Counted from the stretch's first letter, positions 1-10,075 are shown. The stretch: DNA of 64,000 nt from DATFVA01 sp963745945 (GCA_963745945.1 CAVUZG010000004.1:1116001-1180000), one strand, 5' to 3'. The notes: generated by a model not told the origin, from the letters alone. Program-made: numbers and translations.

Positions 1-885
1 GGCAGAAAGTTTCAAATTTATTATTCATCCTGAAATCTGCACGTGCGTATACTTCACATCCCAAAGCATTAAATGCCAGAAGTGCCTGCTCCTGCATTTT
101 CTCTGCAACTTCAGCGGGGATCTCAGCAGGCACAATATACTCACTCATTCCTGAAGTATACTTGCTCGCATAATCGTATAAACCGCTTTTAGGTTTTATC
201 TCAAGAACCGGCAAGGCCTTATCTTCCAGAATTGCCACAGTTAATTCTTTTCCCGGTATGTATTCTTCTATTATGGTTTTAGCGGAGAACCGGAATGAAA
301 GTTCAAGAGCGTCATTGACTTCAGAAGAATTTTTACAGACTGTCAGTCCAACGGTAGAACCCTGGTCATTCGGTTTAATGACTGCGGGAAATCCAAATTC
401 ACTTTCAATCCTTTTTATTACAGACTCAGAGTTTGCGTGATTTTTATCTATGGAAAACCAATTAGGAGTTTGTACTCCATAATGTTGAAATAAAATCTTC
501 GACATTGATTTATCCATTGAAATCGAACTTGATAGAACTTTTGAACCGGTATATTTTATTCCTCTTAATTCAAGCAGAGATTGAATTGTACCGTCTTCTC
601 CCCATTTACCATGAAGTCCTATAAAAACCAGGTCAATTTCGTCAAATAGTTTTGAGTTTACAGCTTCAATATAATTTCTGTTTGAAATTTGCAATTGGTC
701 TTCATCATGTAAAAAAATCCTCAATCTTTTCCGGTTGAAAGTACACCATAAGCCGGATTGATTAATTTACATTCATACCCTAAAGTTTTAACTGCATTAT
801 AAATTGATTCAGCAGAGTGTTTAGAGACTATTTTTTCCGGGGATGTTCCTCCAAGCAGTAATGCAATTCTGGGTTTACCTGTCAT
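1..885 (-). CDS. ddl: D-alanine--D-alanine ligase, partial at window edge, with apparent frameshift
   Basis: ATP-grasp enzyme joining two D-alanines for peptidoglycan. The start is the ATG at 883-885 with an AAGGA ribosome site. The first frame gives 54 residues, including LLLGGTSPEKIVSKHSAESI, then hits TGA at 721-723. The next frame continues at once with GLHGKWGEDGTIQSLLELRG, the NDQGSTVG loop and EEYIPGKELTVAIL, all typical of Ddl. Adding one A to the minus-strand AAAA (plus-strand TTTT, 727-730) joins the halves without a stop. The C-terminus lies beyond position 1. It sits 31 bp downstream of the aldolase gene and is probably co-transcribed. Identity as Ddl is seen; whether the break is real or a sequencing error cannot be decided here. 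Confidence 0.85.
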
Positions 886-916
886 TAAAATTCCTTAAAT
901 ACATAATTCCGGATTA

Positions 917-1564
917 TTATTTATTGTTTACCTTAATTCCGTAAGTTTCTTCGGCAATTGAAATCAATTCATTTATGTGCTCGGATGAAAGTGGATTTAC
1001 TTTTCCCAGCTGCTTTGCAAGAAAAAGTATTTTAGCACTTTGTTCAAGTTTCTCCATTTTGTAATATGCATCTTCGAGAGTTTTACCAAGTGTTAAAGCT
1101 CCATGGTTTTGAAGCATAAATGCCCAGGCAAAATCAATATAGGGCATTAAACTTTTTGGAAGTTCCTCAGTTGAAGGAGTAGCGTATTTACATAGAGGAA
1201 CTTTACCCAGAGTTAAAATTACTTCAGGGAAAATGTAGTGTGGAAGTTCCTCTCCAGCGGTTGCAAATGCAGTTGTAAAAACCGGATGACAGTGAACGAT
1301 TGAATTAACTTCTTTTCTTCTTGAGTATGCAAAAAAATGAAGCTTATATTCGGTTGAAACTTTTCCTTCGCCCTTAAGTACTTTTCCTGTTACATCAATT
1401 TCAAGTATATCCTTTTCACTAACATCTCCTTTATTTACCCCGGATCGTGTTATTAAAAATGTATTATCCGGTGTAAAAACTGAAATATTTCCATCGTAAG
1501 CAGATACAAATCCTTTTTCATAAACTTTATGACATATCCGGATGAGATCTTCCCTTAAAGACAT
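917..1564 (-). CDS. Class II aldolase/adducin family protein (FucA/AraD-like)
   Basis: 215 residues, the usual size for L-fuculose-phosphate aldolase or ribulose-phosphate epimerase relatives. The zinc-site pattern is complete: Glu72 in STEYKLH, His91 and His93 in VHCHP, and His154 in LQNHGAL. The DGNIS motif near residue 24 belongs to the phosphate/substrate pocket of the family. Members cleave or epimerise phosphorylated sugars; the substrate cannot be read from sequence. The gene overlaps the upstream oxidoreductase by 10 bp, implying translational coupling and perhaps a shared sugar-derived substrate. No kinase or transporter for a specific sugar is nearby. Family assignment is firm, function open. 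Confidence 0.88.
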   Translation of the reverse strand: MSLREDLIRICHKVYEKGFVSAYDGNISVFTPDNTFLITRSGVNKGDVSEKDILEIDVTGKVLKGEGKVSTEYKLHFFAYSRRKEVNSIVHCHPVFTTAFATAGEELPHYIFPEVILTLGKVPLCKYATPSTEELPKSLMPYIDFAWAFMLQNHGALTLGKTLEDAYYKMEKLEQSAKILFLAKQLGKVNPLSSEHINELISIAEETYGIKVNNK

Positions 1565-2535
1565 TGTTTTCTTAGCTCTTCAATAATTTTCAGATTAATA
1601 TAACCATCATAACCTGTAACTACCGGTTCTTCATTTTTTAAAAATGAACTTTGCACCGATTTAAGCAATTGAAGCTGTTTGTTAGCTCTTTTGCGGAAAG
1701 ATTTTCTTCCTTCACCTTCCAGCAGGATTGTAAGTTTTGACGGAGAATGTCTGTTCGCAATCATTTTTTCAATACTAATTGCACCTTTATGTCCCAGTAT
1801 TTCAACCCGGTTAAAAGCTTTCTTACTATTAAATGATACATTAAAATATCCATACCCTCCTTTTTCAAATTTTACAATTGCAGAGGCAAAATCATCAACT
1901 TCACTATTGTAAACAACTGAATCCACAGAGCCGCAAACAGATATAACCTCACCGCCGAAGTACCTGAGCAGATCAATTAAATGAGTTCCAACATCCATTA
2001 ATGCACCCCCGCCTCCGTCTTTTGAATGTCTGAAATTTGAACCTGGTGCTATTTCAATATTAAAGTTTGCAGTAATCGAAATGAATTTCCCGATCATATC
2101 GCTTTCAATTAATTCTTTGGCTTTTTTTACAAGGGGATGAAAGTGAAACACATAATTGACAGATAACTGTACATTGTTTTCTTTACAAACCTGTATCATC
2201 TCTTCAGCTTCAGCTGTACTTAGTGCAAGCGGCTTTTCACAAAGAATATTTTTGCAAGACTTCGCCGCTTTAATTACCTGTTGATAATGATCTGCATTTG
2301 CACTTGATATATAAACAGCATCAATCCCTGAATCCAGGAACTCATCATAATCTGAAAAATATAGAGGGACTCCATGTTTTTGTGCAACATCTTTTGCCCT
2401 TTCAGAATTATGGCTGAAAACAGACTGCAACATACTTTTTCTCATCATATGGATTGCTGGGATAAAAGTATTCTCAGCATATCTCCCACATCCTGCAATT
2501 CCCCACTTTAATTTTTTTATTGTTCTTTTTTCCAT
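1555..2535 (-). CDS. Gfo/Idh/MocA family oxidoreductase
   Basis: 326 residues. The N-terminal Rossmann fold carries GIAGCGRYA at residues 12-20 for NAD(P) binding, and the family motif CEKPLALS lies near residue 100. The C-terminal half is the alpha/beta substrate domain, with GGGGALMDVGTHLIDLLRYF containing the usual D..xH pair. Such enzymes oxidise sugars, inositols or imino compounds in the cytoplasm. The gene starts 18 bp downstream of the metF stop and overlaps the class II aldolase by 10 bp, so the dehydrogenase and aldolase probably act in one short pathway. The substrate is unknown. Confidence 0.9.
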   Translation of the reverse strand: MEKRTIKKLKWGIAGCGRYAENTFIPAIHMMRKSMLQSVFSHNSERAKDVAQKHGVPLYFSDYDEFLDSGIDAVYISSANADHYQQVIKAAKSCKNILCEKPLALSTAEAEEMIQVCKENNVQLSVNYVFHFHPLVKKAKELIESDMIGKFISITANFNIEIAPGSNFRHSKDGGGGALMDVGTHLIDLLRYFGGEVISVCGSVDSVVYNSEVDDFASAIVKFEKGGYGYFNVSFNSKKAFNRVEILGHKGAISIEKMIANRHSPSKLTILLEGEGRKSFRKRANKQLQLLKSVQSSFLKNEEPVVTGYDGYINLKIIEELRKQCL

Positions 2536-2552
2536 TAAATAATTTTCAATTT

Positions 2553-3518
2553 TCAGGCAATTCGTTTATAGTGTTTCAGACGTTCCATAAGTTTTTGAAC
2601 TGGTTTGGAATTTTGCATTATATAAAAATGAACGCTCGGAACATTTTTATCAAAAAGTTCCTCAACCTGTTTTGCCGCCCACTCAGCGCCTATATCCAAA
2701 ACCTGTTCAGGTTTTGCCTTTGTAATTTCATCTGACAATTCTTCAGGAATATTTATATAGAAATTTCTGGGAACGGTAACCAGATGAGATTTATTTGTAA
2801 TGATTTTTAATCCCGGAATAATCGGTACTTCTATTCCGGCTTTCCTGCATAATTCAACAAACCGGAAGTAAACTTTGTTATCATAAAACATTTGTGTAAC
2901 TACATAATCAGCACCTGCATCAACTTTTTGTTTTACATATTCAATATCAGTTTTAAGATTCGGCGATTCAAAGTGCTTCTCGGGATAACCTCCAACACCG
3001 ACACAAAAATTAGACGGCTTGGCATCCAAAAGATTTTCTTCAAGATAATGGCCTTTGTTCATTCCTGCAATTTGTTTTACAAGATCAGAAGCATATTTGT
3101 TTATGCTTTTCCCTTCAGGTATCGGCTTATCAAACCCGCTGTCATCTCCGCGGATAGCAAGTAAGTTTTCAATTCCAAGATAGTTCAGCTCAATTAGAAA
3201 GTCCTCTGTTTCTTCACGGGTAAATCCCTTCGTAAGAATATGAGGCACTGCATCGATATTATATTTATGTTGAATGAGTGCACAAATACCAAGTGTACCG
3301 GGTCTTTTCCGCTTTATCTTCTTCCTTATTCCCGATGGAGTTTCATCATATATAACCTCCGCGGAATGACTGGTTATATCAATAAATGGAGGTTTGTATT
3401 TATTTAAATCCTCAATCACTGCCATTAGACTTTGAATATCACCTCCGCGTTTTGGAGGAATCAATTCAAAACTAATTAATGGTTCGGTTGCTTTTTGTAA
3501 GTGTTCTATTACTTTCAT
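2553..3518 (-). CDS. metF: Methylenetetrahydrofolate reductase
   Basis: 321-residue FAD-dependent TIM barrel reducing 5,10-methylene-THF to 5-methyl-THF, the methyl donor for methionine. Visible signatures are SFELIPPKRGGDI near the N-terminus (catalytic Glu region), ITSHSAE, LLAIRGDD, FCVGVGGYPEKHFE and GADYVVTQMFYD. Length is normal for the short bacterial form without the eukaryotic regulatory domain. It lies between the penicillin acylase (94 bp upstream once that gene's frame is repaired) and the oxidoreductase. The methyl-cycle genes ahcY and metK are 4 kb away in a separate operon. No S-box or other riboswitch-like structure was seen ahead of it. Confidence 0.95.
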   Translation of the reverse strand: MKVIEHLQKATEPLISFELIPPKRGGDIQSLMAVIEDLNKYKPPFIDITSHSAEVIYDETPSGIRKKIKRKRPGTLGICALIQHKYNIDAVPHILTKGFTREETEDFLIELNYLGIENLLAIRGDDSGFDKPIPEGKSINKYASDLVKQIAGMNKGHYLEENLLDAKPSNFCVGVGGYPEKHFESPNLKTDIEYVKQKVDAGADYVVTQMFYDNKVYFRFVELCRKAGIEVPIIPGLKIITNKSHLVTVPRNFYINIPEELSDEITKAKPEQVLDIGAEWAAKQVEELFDKNVPSVHFYIMQNSKPVQKLMERLKHYKRIA

Positions 3519-3612
3519 TCAATCCATCTAAAATTATTTCGAAATTTACTATAATAATTATTAAATCTCAGGTAAGAATTAGGGATTATTCAATACAGTT
3601 AATATTGAAATT

Positions 3613-6067
3613 TCATTCCTGTTTTACAATTCTCATCAGGTACTTTTCATTCTTAATTGAATTTTCATCCGTTTTAATTTTAAGATATTTTCCATGCAGC
3701 CACATCTCAGACATATCTCTGGTAATGATCGCTCATAACATTGCCTGATTCACCGGTTGTAAGAATTAAGAAGAACTCATCCGGTTTTGAAAAATCATAA
3801 ATAAATCTCATTGAAGGACCGAGATTATTTTCAAATTCCGTGTGTCTGAACCTGGGGAATTTCTCTATACTTTCGTAGAATGGATATTCAGTGTTGAATA
3901 TGGTTGTACCGTCACCTCCAATTTCAAAAGGACCGATATCAATTATTTTATCAACCAGGGAAGAAAAACCACTAAATGCATGCTTAAAAATTGCCTGGTG
4001 AAGTGTTCCCCATTGCCATTCTTTTAAATCTTTTCCGAATTTGTTTTCAAGATCCGTTAATGCCTGTGAAAGACTTTTTCTTATTATTTCATCCCTGGTT
4101 TCTGTCCGGGGAGTTGACATATCATCGAACCATAAAGAAGACGGATTCTCCATTAACTGCATAATACTTCTATAGGGAACATTCGTTGTAAATAGGAATT
4201 CATTATAAAGATCATTTCCCATTTTATTTTTATAAACATTTTGTAAAAGATGATTAAAAAAAACTGCATAAATTGAAGGAACCTGGCTGTACTGATCCAT
4301 TTCATAATTCCAGTTTTTAAAAAGTTCAATTGCCAGTTTCAAATTTGAGTCAGTTATTTTAACATCCTGAAACGCTCTCAGAATATAGCCGGTTAATTTC
4401 TTTGCATATGGAGAAACAAAATCCATCTGGTATTTCATAAAATCAGAGCTTGTATGTTTTTGTTTTGAATTAAGAAGCTGGGTGATTCTTTCTATCCTTG
4501 AAGGAGGTTCCCACAGATTTGAAATATGATATTTAAAATTCTTCAAAGTTTTATTATTTGCTGAAGCGATATAATTTTCAGACGGATTAAAAAGATCAGG
4601 GATTTCATTTGGGGGAACATAACCCTTCCAGTCATATTTATTTGTGGTTCCATCAAAAACAAATGATGGATTTTCAGAACCTCTTAGCGGAAGTTTTCCA
4701 CCGAAAATATACCCGATATTTCCAGCTTTATCTCCATATACAAAATTCTGACCCGGTACAGCGTAAGTTGAAAATGCATCCTTAAATTCTTTCCAGTTTT
4801 GTGCTTTATTAATTTTAAGAAATGCTGTAAACTCATCACTGAAATCCTGAGCTGTCCACCTCATACTTACGGCGGATGTATCAATCCTGGTTTCAGGAAA
4901 TAATATTTCATACGGATGAATGTTTGAAATCAGCGGACCATGGTCTGTTATTTTTATTGTAAAAGCAACGGATGCTGAATCCTTAACGTAAATTGTATCT
5001 TTAATTATCTGAAGTGGATGCCAGCTGTTTTGATAAAAATAATTCTTTCCTGATGAATCAATTTTTTCAGAATAAAAATCAGCATCGTCCAGCATTATAT
5101 TTGTTAACACCCACGAAATATTCTGATTCTTACCGATTACAAAAACCGGAACACCGGGGAGTGTATATCCGGCAGCGTTCCAGCTATCACTTCGAACTAC
5201 CGCTGCAAACCATTTTCCGGGGGCACTATAACCCAGATGAGGATCATTTGCTATTATCGGAGCACCGGATACTGACATTTTTGAATTAACTATCCAGTTA
5301 TTTGAGCCAATATGTGTTCCATCAATTCCAAAAAACTTTCTGAATCTGCGGTCAGTATCAATAAAGTTGCTTGATATCTTCGGAAGATTTTTTAATCCTG
5401 GTGGAATAATATAAGGTGCATTCTCGGGATAGTCGGGAAGAATTTCTTTTACTTTTTCTTCACCAAGTTTTTGTACAAGTTCACTGAAAACAATATCTGT
5501 CCACCAGCTAATATTTAATTCCCAGGCCATCATTCTACCAATAATCAGACAGTCGAGCGGTTTCCATTTGTAAGGCGAATACTTAAGAATATCAAACTCG
5601 ACGGGATAATGTCCCCTGGCTCTTTCTATGTATAGGTTAACACCATTTGAATAAGCTTCGAGTAATTTTAATGAATGTTTATCCATTCTGTCTTCTATCA
5701 TCTTGGCCATTCGTTTTATGCCAACTGTTCTGAACATTTTATCAAAAGGAACAGTTTCACGTCCGAATATTTCACTTAATCTTCCGGCTCCGGCCCGGCG
5801 GGCAAGATCCATAGTAAACAGTCTTTCCTGGGCGTGAACATATCCCAGTGCAAAAGCCACGTCTTCATCATTCTTTGCAACAATGTATGGTATTGCCATA
5901 CTATCCCTGTAAACCTGCACATCAGAAGAAATATTTGATGAAGAAACCGTCTCATTGTAATCAGGAAGCGAAGCAACCAGCATTCTATAAAAGAAAAAAC
6001 CTCCGACTATAAAAACAATAATCAAAGAGACAACAATACTAATAGTAATTTTTAACCAGCGAGGCAT
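3613..6067 (-). CDS. Penicillin acylase family protein, frameshifted near C-terminus
   Basis: N-terminal nucleophile amidohydrolase of the penicillin G acylase/acyl-homoserine-lactone acylase type. A membrane anchor or signal segment spans about residues 6-28. HIGSNNWIV places the nucleophile at Ser255 after Gly254, the autocatalytic cleavage point between the alpha and beta chains; ANDPHL follows as usual. As sequenced, the frame stops at 3707-3709 after 786 residues. Removing one C of the minus-strand CC (plus GG, 3721-3722) turns the end into SDHYRDMSEMWLHGKY, the classic C-terminus of this family, and the gene then ends at 3613 (817 residues). Probably exported and active on an amide; the substrate is unknown. 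Confidence 0.88.
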
Positions 6068-6274
6068 AATTAAGAAGTCATTTTTTGTTTCTAAATATAA
6101 AGAAATGGCAGGCTAATTGTTTTTAAGATTTTTCTTGCTATTTATTTTATTAATTAAGAAATTCCAAATTAAGGAGCAGTTATAAAAATGAGGCAAAAAA
6201 GGAAACTGATCAAAAACTACTATTCCGGATATTTTTCAAAGTAATAATTTATCCACAAATAAAAAGGAGTAAAA

Positions 6275-6523
6275 ATGAAAATCGTAAGAATGAATCGTTT
6301 ACCGCAGGAAGGCAATGGAAAGTTAGTTGCATTCTTTGATGTTCAGACAAATGATGAAATCGTTATCAAAGGATTTCGTATTGTGAACGGATCTAGTGGT
6401 TTGTTTGTCTCGTCTCCGGATGAAAAAGGGAAAGACGGAAAATATTATGAAACGGTAATTTTACCGAAGGAGATGAAGGAAAGTCTTCAGCAGATGGCAC
6501 TTGAAGAGTATAATAAACAATAA
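6275..6523 (+). CDS. SpoVG family protein
   Basis: 82 residues resembling SpoVG: a beta-rich N-terminus (KIVRMNRLPQ), the conserved block KGFRIVNGSSGLFVSSPDEK and the tail VILPKEMKESLQQMALEEY. SpoVG proteins are small nucleic-acid-binding regulators, known for septation and stress control in Firmicutes and for RNA/DNA binding in Borrelia. An AAAGGAG site lies a few bases before the ATG. The gene is monocistronic: the upstream neighbour diverges and the downstream one converges. The family call is good; its target here is unknown. Confidence 0.8.
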   Translation: MKIVRMNRLPQEGNGKLVAFFDVQTNDEIVIKGFRIVNGSSGLFVSSPDEKGKDGKYYETVILPKEMKESLQQMALEEYNKQ

Positions 6524-6662
6524 AATCCAATTCATTACTAAACTGGTCTGTGTCATCTGTAATTTCAATAAAAAAACAGGATTAAAACAGGTGGCGCGGA
6601 CTACTGTATATTTTTACCAATAATACCTGCAATAGTAATTAAACAAGCTGAAAGATTTTTAA

Positions 6663-6968
6663 TCAATCATAATAATTTACTTTACAACCACAGCCATCCC
6701 ACATTCTTTCGTAAGTTTCCAAACGCTCATTAACAAAAATCCGGGCTTTATTTTCATCCTTAAAATGATGAAGCAGAATTTCATTCTTATTGGTTTTTTC
6801 CTGCACAACTATCAGATTATCAATAGCTAAAATTCTTATAAAGTCAGATATCAATGTGTTTTGCTCAAAAATTATTTTAGAAAATGAAAGGATATTGTTC
6901 AGTTCATCAAAGGGAAGAAATATTTTTGAATTAGTACTTAAGTCTTTAATAATATAATCTGAATTCAT
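6663..6968 (-). CDS. Hypothetical protein with C-terminal CGC tail
   Basis: 101 residues that I do not recognise. The sequence is acidic and mixed alpha/beta with no membrane segment or signal peptide. It ends in MWDGCGCKVNYYD, where two closely spaced cysteines could bind metal or form a disulfide. The region HHFKDENKARIFVNERLETY looks helical. The gene stands alone on the minus strand between the SpoVG-like and AlaX-like genes. The coding call rests on length, ordinary codon use and isolation from any overlapping real gene. Confidence 0.6.
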   Translation of the reverse strand: MNSDYIIKDLSTNSKIFLPFDELNNILSFSKIIFEQNTLISDFIRILAIDNLIVVQEKTNKNEILLHHFKDENKARIFVNERLETYERMWDGCGCKVNYYD

Positions 6969-7101
6969 TTTGCTCTCAAGGTGTTATATTTTTTATCAGT
7001 TGTTTGATCTATTAGATTGAAAATAACAGGGAAAGATTCAAATCTTTAATAAATTGAATTTAATTTTTATTTTAGTTTCACTTTAACAACACCCGAATAT
7101 T

Positions 7102-7536
7102 ATGTCAAAAGAATATCCACCGCAAATGCATACTGCTGAACATATTTTAAACCAGACGATGGTGAGAATGTTCAAGTGTGAAAGATCGTTCAGTAATCAT
7201 ATCGAAAAGAAAAAATCAAAATGTGATTATCACTTTAACAGAAATTTAAGTGAAACTGAAATCGGGGAAATTCAATTAAGAGTTAATGAGGTAATCCGAG
7301 AAAATTTTGAAATAATTGAGGAATTTATTCCCAGAGATACCGCTTCTGTATTATTTGATCTCGACAGGCTTCCGGATGCTGTTGGTGAAGAAATCAGAAT
7401 AATCAAAGTCGGTAATTATGATTCCTGTCCATGCATAGGGCAGCACGTTAAAAACACTAAAGAAATAGGTGAGTTCAAAATTATCTCAACTGGTTTTGAA
7501 GAAGGGGTTCTAAGAATAAGATTTAAGTTAGAATAA
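7102..7536 (+). CDS. Alanyl-tRNA editing protein, AlaX-like (stand-alone)
   Basis: 144 residues matching the second additional (editing) domain of alanyl/threonyl-tRNA synthetases. The zinc-site pairs are visible: HxxxH as His10 and His14 in MHTAEHIL, and CxxxH as Cys111 and His115 in CPCIGQH. Free-standing AlaX proteins hydrolyse mischarged Ser-tRNA(Ala) or related species in the cytoplasm. It lacks the N-terminal beta-barrel of long AlaX and is therefore a short form. It converges on ahcY, with a strong hairpin between the two stop codons. Confidence 0.82.
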   Translation: MSKEYPPQMHTAEHILNQTMVRMFKCERSFSNHIEKKKSKCDYHFNRNLSETEIGEIQLRVNEVIRENFEIIEEFIPRDTASVLFDLDRLPDAVGEEIRIIKVGNYDSCPCIGQHVKNTKEIGEFKIISTGFEEGVLRIRFKLE

Positions 7537-7540
7537 GATT

Positions 7541-7568
7541 AGCAGAGCGAAATAAATTTCGCTCTGCT
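7541..7568. terminator. Bidirectional hairpin between the AlaX-like gene and ahcY
   Basis: A perfect 13-bp inverted repeat (AGCAGAGCGAAAT / ATTTCGCTCTGCT) with a 2-nt spacer lies between converging stop codons. Flanks are A/T-rich but without a long uridine run, so it may act as a terminator or an mRNA 3' stabiliser in both directions. Confidence 0.65.
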
Positions 7569-7576
7569 GTAATAAA

Positions 7577-8905
7577 TTAATAACGGTAGTAATCCGGTTT
7601 GAATGGACCTTCAACAGGAACACCAATATATTCAGCCTGTTCCGGTGTTAAAGTTTCGAGTACAGCTCCGAGTTTACTAAGATGAAGCATCGCAACCATT
7701 TCATCCAAGTGCTTTGGCAAAACGTAAACTTTATTTTCATACTGGTCGCCATTGGTCCACAATTCAAGCTGTGCAAGAACCTGGTTTGTGAATGAATTAG
7801 ACATTACAAATGAAGGATGTCCCATTGCACAACCAAGGTTAACAAGTCTTCCTTCAGCGAGAACTATTATATCATTGCCGTCAATCGTGTATTTATCAAC
7901 CTGGGGTTTAATAGTATCTTTTGTGTTACCATAATTTTTATTAAGCCATGCCATATCAATTTCATTATCAAAGTGTCCTATGTTGCAAACGATGGTTTTA
8001 TCTTTCATTGCTTTGAAATGTTTGCCGGTAACTATATCCCTGTTCCCGGTAGCAGTCACAACTATATCAACTTCTTTAAGAGCATCTTCAAGCTTCTTAA
8101 CCTGGAAACCGTTCATAGTAGCCTGCAGAGCACATATAGGATCGACCTCAGTTACGATTACTCTAACACCTGCACTTGCAAGTGATTCTGCAGAACCTTT
8201 TCCAACATCCCCATAACCGCAGACTACGGCTACTTTTCCGGCCAGCATAAGATCGGTTGCCCGGCGAATTGCATCTACAAGCGACTCGCGACATCCATAT
8301 TTATTATCGAATTTAGATTTCGTTACTGAATCATTAACATTAAAAGCTGCAACAGGTAAAGTTCCTTTTTTCATTCTATCATATAAACGATGAACTCCTG
8401 TCGTGGTTTCTTCAGAAATTCCTTTTACTTCTTTAACCAATTCAGGATAGTTATCAAGTACTGTGTTTGTTAAATCTCCGCCATCGTCAAGAATCATGTT
8501 TAAAGGTTTTCTATCCTTCCCGAAGAATAAAGTTTGCTCTATGCACCATTCATATTCTTCAAGTGTTTCACCTTTCCATGCATAAACGGGAATTCCCGCA
8601 GCAGCAATTGCAGCAGCTGCATGATCCTGTGTTGAAAATATATTACACGAAGACCATTGAACTTCTGCTCCGAGTTCTACGAGAGTTTCAATTAGCACTG
8701 CTGTCTGAATTGTCATATGAAGACAGCCTGCTATTCTTGCACCTTTAAAAGGTTTTTGTTTTCCATACTTTTCTCTTAAGGACATTAAACCGGGCATTTC
8801 GGCTTCTGCTAAATTTATTTCCTTCCTTCCCCATTCCGCCAGGGAAATATCTTTTACTTTATATGGAAGGATTTCTGTGTCTTTTTTGATTGTTACATCA
8901 CTCAT
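7577..8905 (-). CDS. ahcY: Adenosylhomocysteinase
   Basis: 442-residue NAD-dependent hydrolase splitting S-adenosylhomocysteine to adenosine and homocysteine, so removing the product inhibitor of all SAM methyltransferases. Signatures include GCLHMTIQTAVLIETL near residue 60, WSSCNIFSTQDHAAAAIA, the NAD-binding VVCGYGDVGKGSA, and the C-terminal KPDYYRY. Lys and Asp residues in the block VNDSVTKSKFDNKYG match the catalytic region. It sits 27 bp downstream of metK: one gene makes SAM and the other recycles its by-product. Start ATG at 8905 follows a GGAAATAAAATG context. Confidence 0.97.
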   Translation of the reverse strand: MSDVTIKKDTEILPYKVKDISLAEWGRKEINLAEAEMPGLMSLREKYGKQKPFKGARIAGCLHMTIQTAVLIETLVELGAEVQWSSCNIFSTQDHAAAAIAAAGIPVYAWKGETLEEYEWCIEQTLFFGKDRKPLNMILDDGGDLTNTVLDNYPELVKEVKGISEETTTGVHRLYDRMKKGTLPVAAFNVNDSVTKSKFDNKYGCRESLVDAIRRATDLMLAGKVAVVCGYGDVGKGSAESLASAGVRVIVTEVDPICALQATMNGFQVKKLEDALKEVDIVVTATGNRDIVTGKHFKAMKDKTIVCNIGHFDNEIDMAWLNKNYGNTKDTIKPQVDKYTIDGNDIIVLAEGRLVNLGCAMGHPSFVMSNSFTNQVLAQLELWTNGDQYENKVYVLPKHLDEMVAMLHLSKLGAVLETLTPEQAEYIGVPVEGPFKPDYYRY

Positions 8906-8932
8906 TTTATTTCCTTTGTTTTTTATAAAATC

Positions 8933-10075
8933 TCAGGTATATTTTTTAAACACAGGAACAAGGTCTAATTGTTCCCATGTGAAATCTTTATCATTACGGC
9001 CGAAGTGACCATATGCTGCAGTTTTTTTGTATATAGGTCTTCTCAGATTTAATCTTTTAATTATTCCTCTCGGGGTAAGATCTACTTCCTGTTTAATCAT
9101 CTTTGCTATTTCTTTATCGGGAATAATTCCAGTACCATGTGTATTAACATAAACTGAAACCGGTTCTACTACCCCAATTGCATAAGCTACCTGAACAAGA
9201 CACTCGGTTGCAAGTTTGGCAGCTACAATATTTTTAGCAATATGCCTGGCAGCATAAGTCGCACTTCTGTCAACTTTAGAAGGATCTTTTCCGGAGAAAG
9301 CTCCTCCACCATGCGGAGCCCAGCCTCCGTATGTATCAACAATTATTTTTCTTCCTGTTAACCCACTGTCGCCATGTGGTCCGCCAATTTCAAATCTTCC
9401 TGTGGGATTAACAAAATACTTTGTCTTCTTATCTATGAATTTCGCTGGAATTATTTTTTTGATCACATTTTCAATTACATCTTCTTTAATTTTTTTCTGT
9501 TTCACATCAGGATCATGCTGAGTGGAAATAACAACCGCATCCACACGTAAAGGATTATTGTTATCATCATATTCAATTGTTACCTGAGATTTTGCATCGG
9601 GACGAAGATATGGCATCAACCCGTTATTCCGTTTCCTGATATCAGCCAATTTTTTAACCAGCTTGTGAGCATACATTATAGGCATAGGCATAAGCTCAGG
9701 GGTCTGGTTACAGGCATACCCGAACATTATTCCCTGATCGCCTGCGCCACCTTTATCCACACCCATTGCAATATCGGGGGATTGTGAATGAATGGAATTT
9801 AATACAGAACAGGATTCCGAATCGAATCTGTACTCGGCACTGTTATAACCAATATTTCTTATAGTCTCACGTACAATATCAGGAACTTCAATATAAGCTT
9901 TGGTGGTAATCTCACCACCAACGAGAGCCAGTCCTGTTGTTACAAAAGATTCGCAAGCAACTCTTGCGTGAGGATCTTTTTCATAAATTGCATCTAAAAT
10001 GTTATCGGATATTGCATCACAAACTTTATCCGGATGTCCTTCGGAAACTGATTCCGATGTGAATAAATATGACAT
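8933..10075 (-). CDS. metK: S-adenosylmethionine synthetase
   Basis: 380-residue methionine adenosyltransferase, cytoplasmic, using ATP, Mg2+ and K+. The family motifs are complete: SEGHPDKVCD near the N-terminus, GAGDQGIMFGYA, GRFEIGGPHGDSGLTGRKII and GGGAFSGKDPSKVDRSAAY-like DPSKVDRSATYAAR. Length is normal. It lies 30 bp downstream of the nucleotidyltransferase gene and 27 bp upstream of ahcY, indicating co-transcription. The short upstream gap leaves no room for a SAM riboswitch. Confidence 0.97.
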   Translation of the reverse strand: MSYLFTSESVSEGHPDKVCDAISDNILDAIYEKDPHARVACESFVTTGLALVGGEITTKAYIEVPDIVRETIRNIGYNSAEYRFDSESCSVLNSIHSQSPDIAMGVDKGGAGDQGIMFGYACNQTPELMPMPIMYAHKLVKKLADIRKRNNGLMPYLRPDAKSQVTIEYDDNNNPLRVDAVVISTQHDPDVKQKKIKEDVIENVIKKIIPAKFIDKKTKYFVNPTGRFEIGGPHGDSGLTGRKIIVDTYGGWAPHGGGAFSGKDPSKVDRSATYAARHIAKNIVAAKLATECLVQVAYAIGVVEPVSVYVNTHGTGIIPDKEIAKMIKQEVDLTPRGIIKRLNLRRPIYKKTAAYGHFGRNDKDFTWEQLDLVPVFKKYT

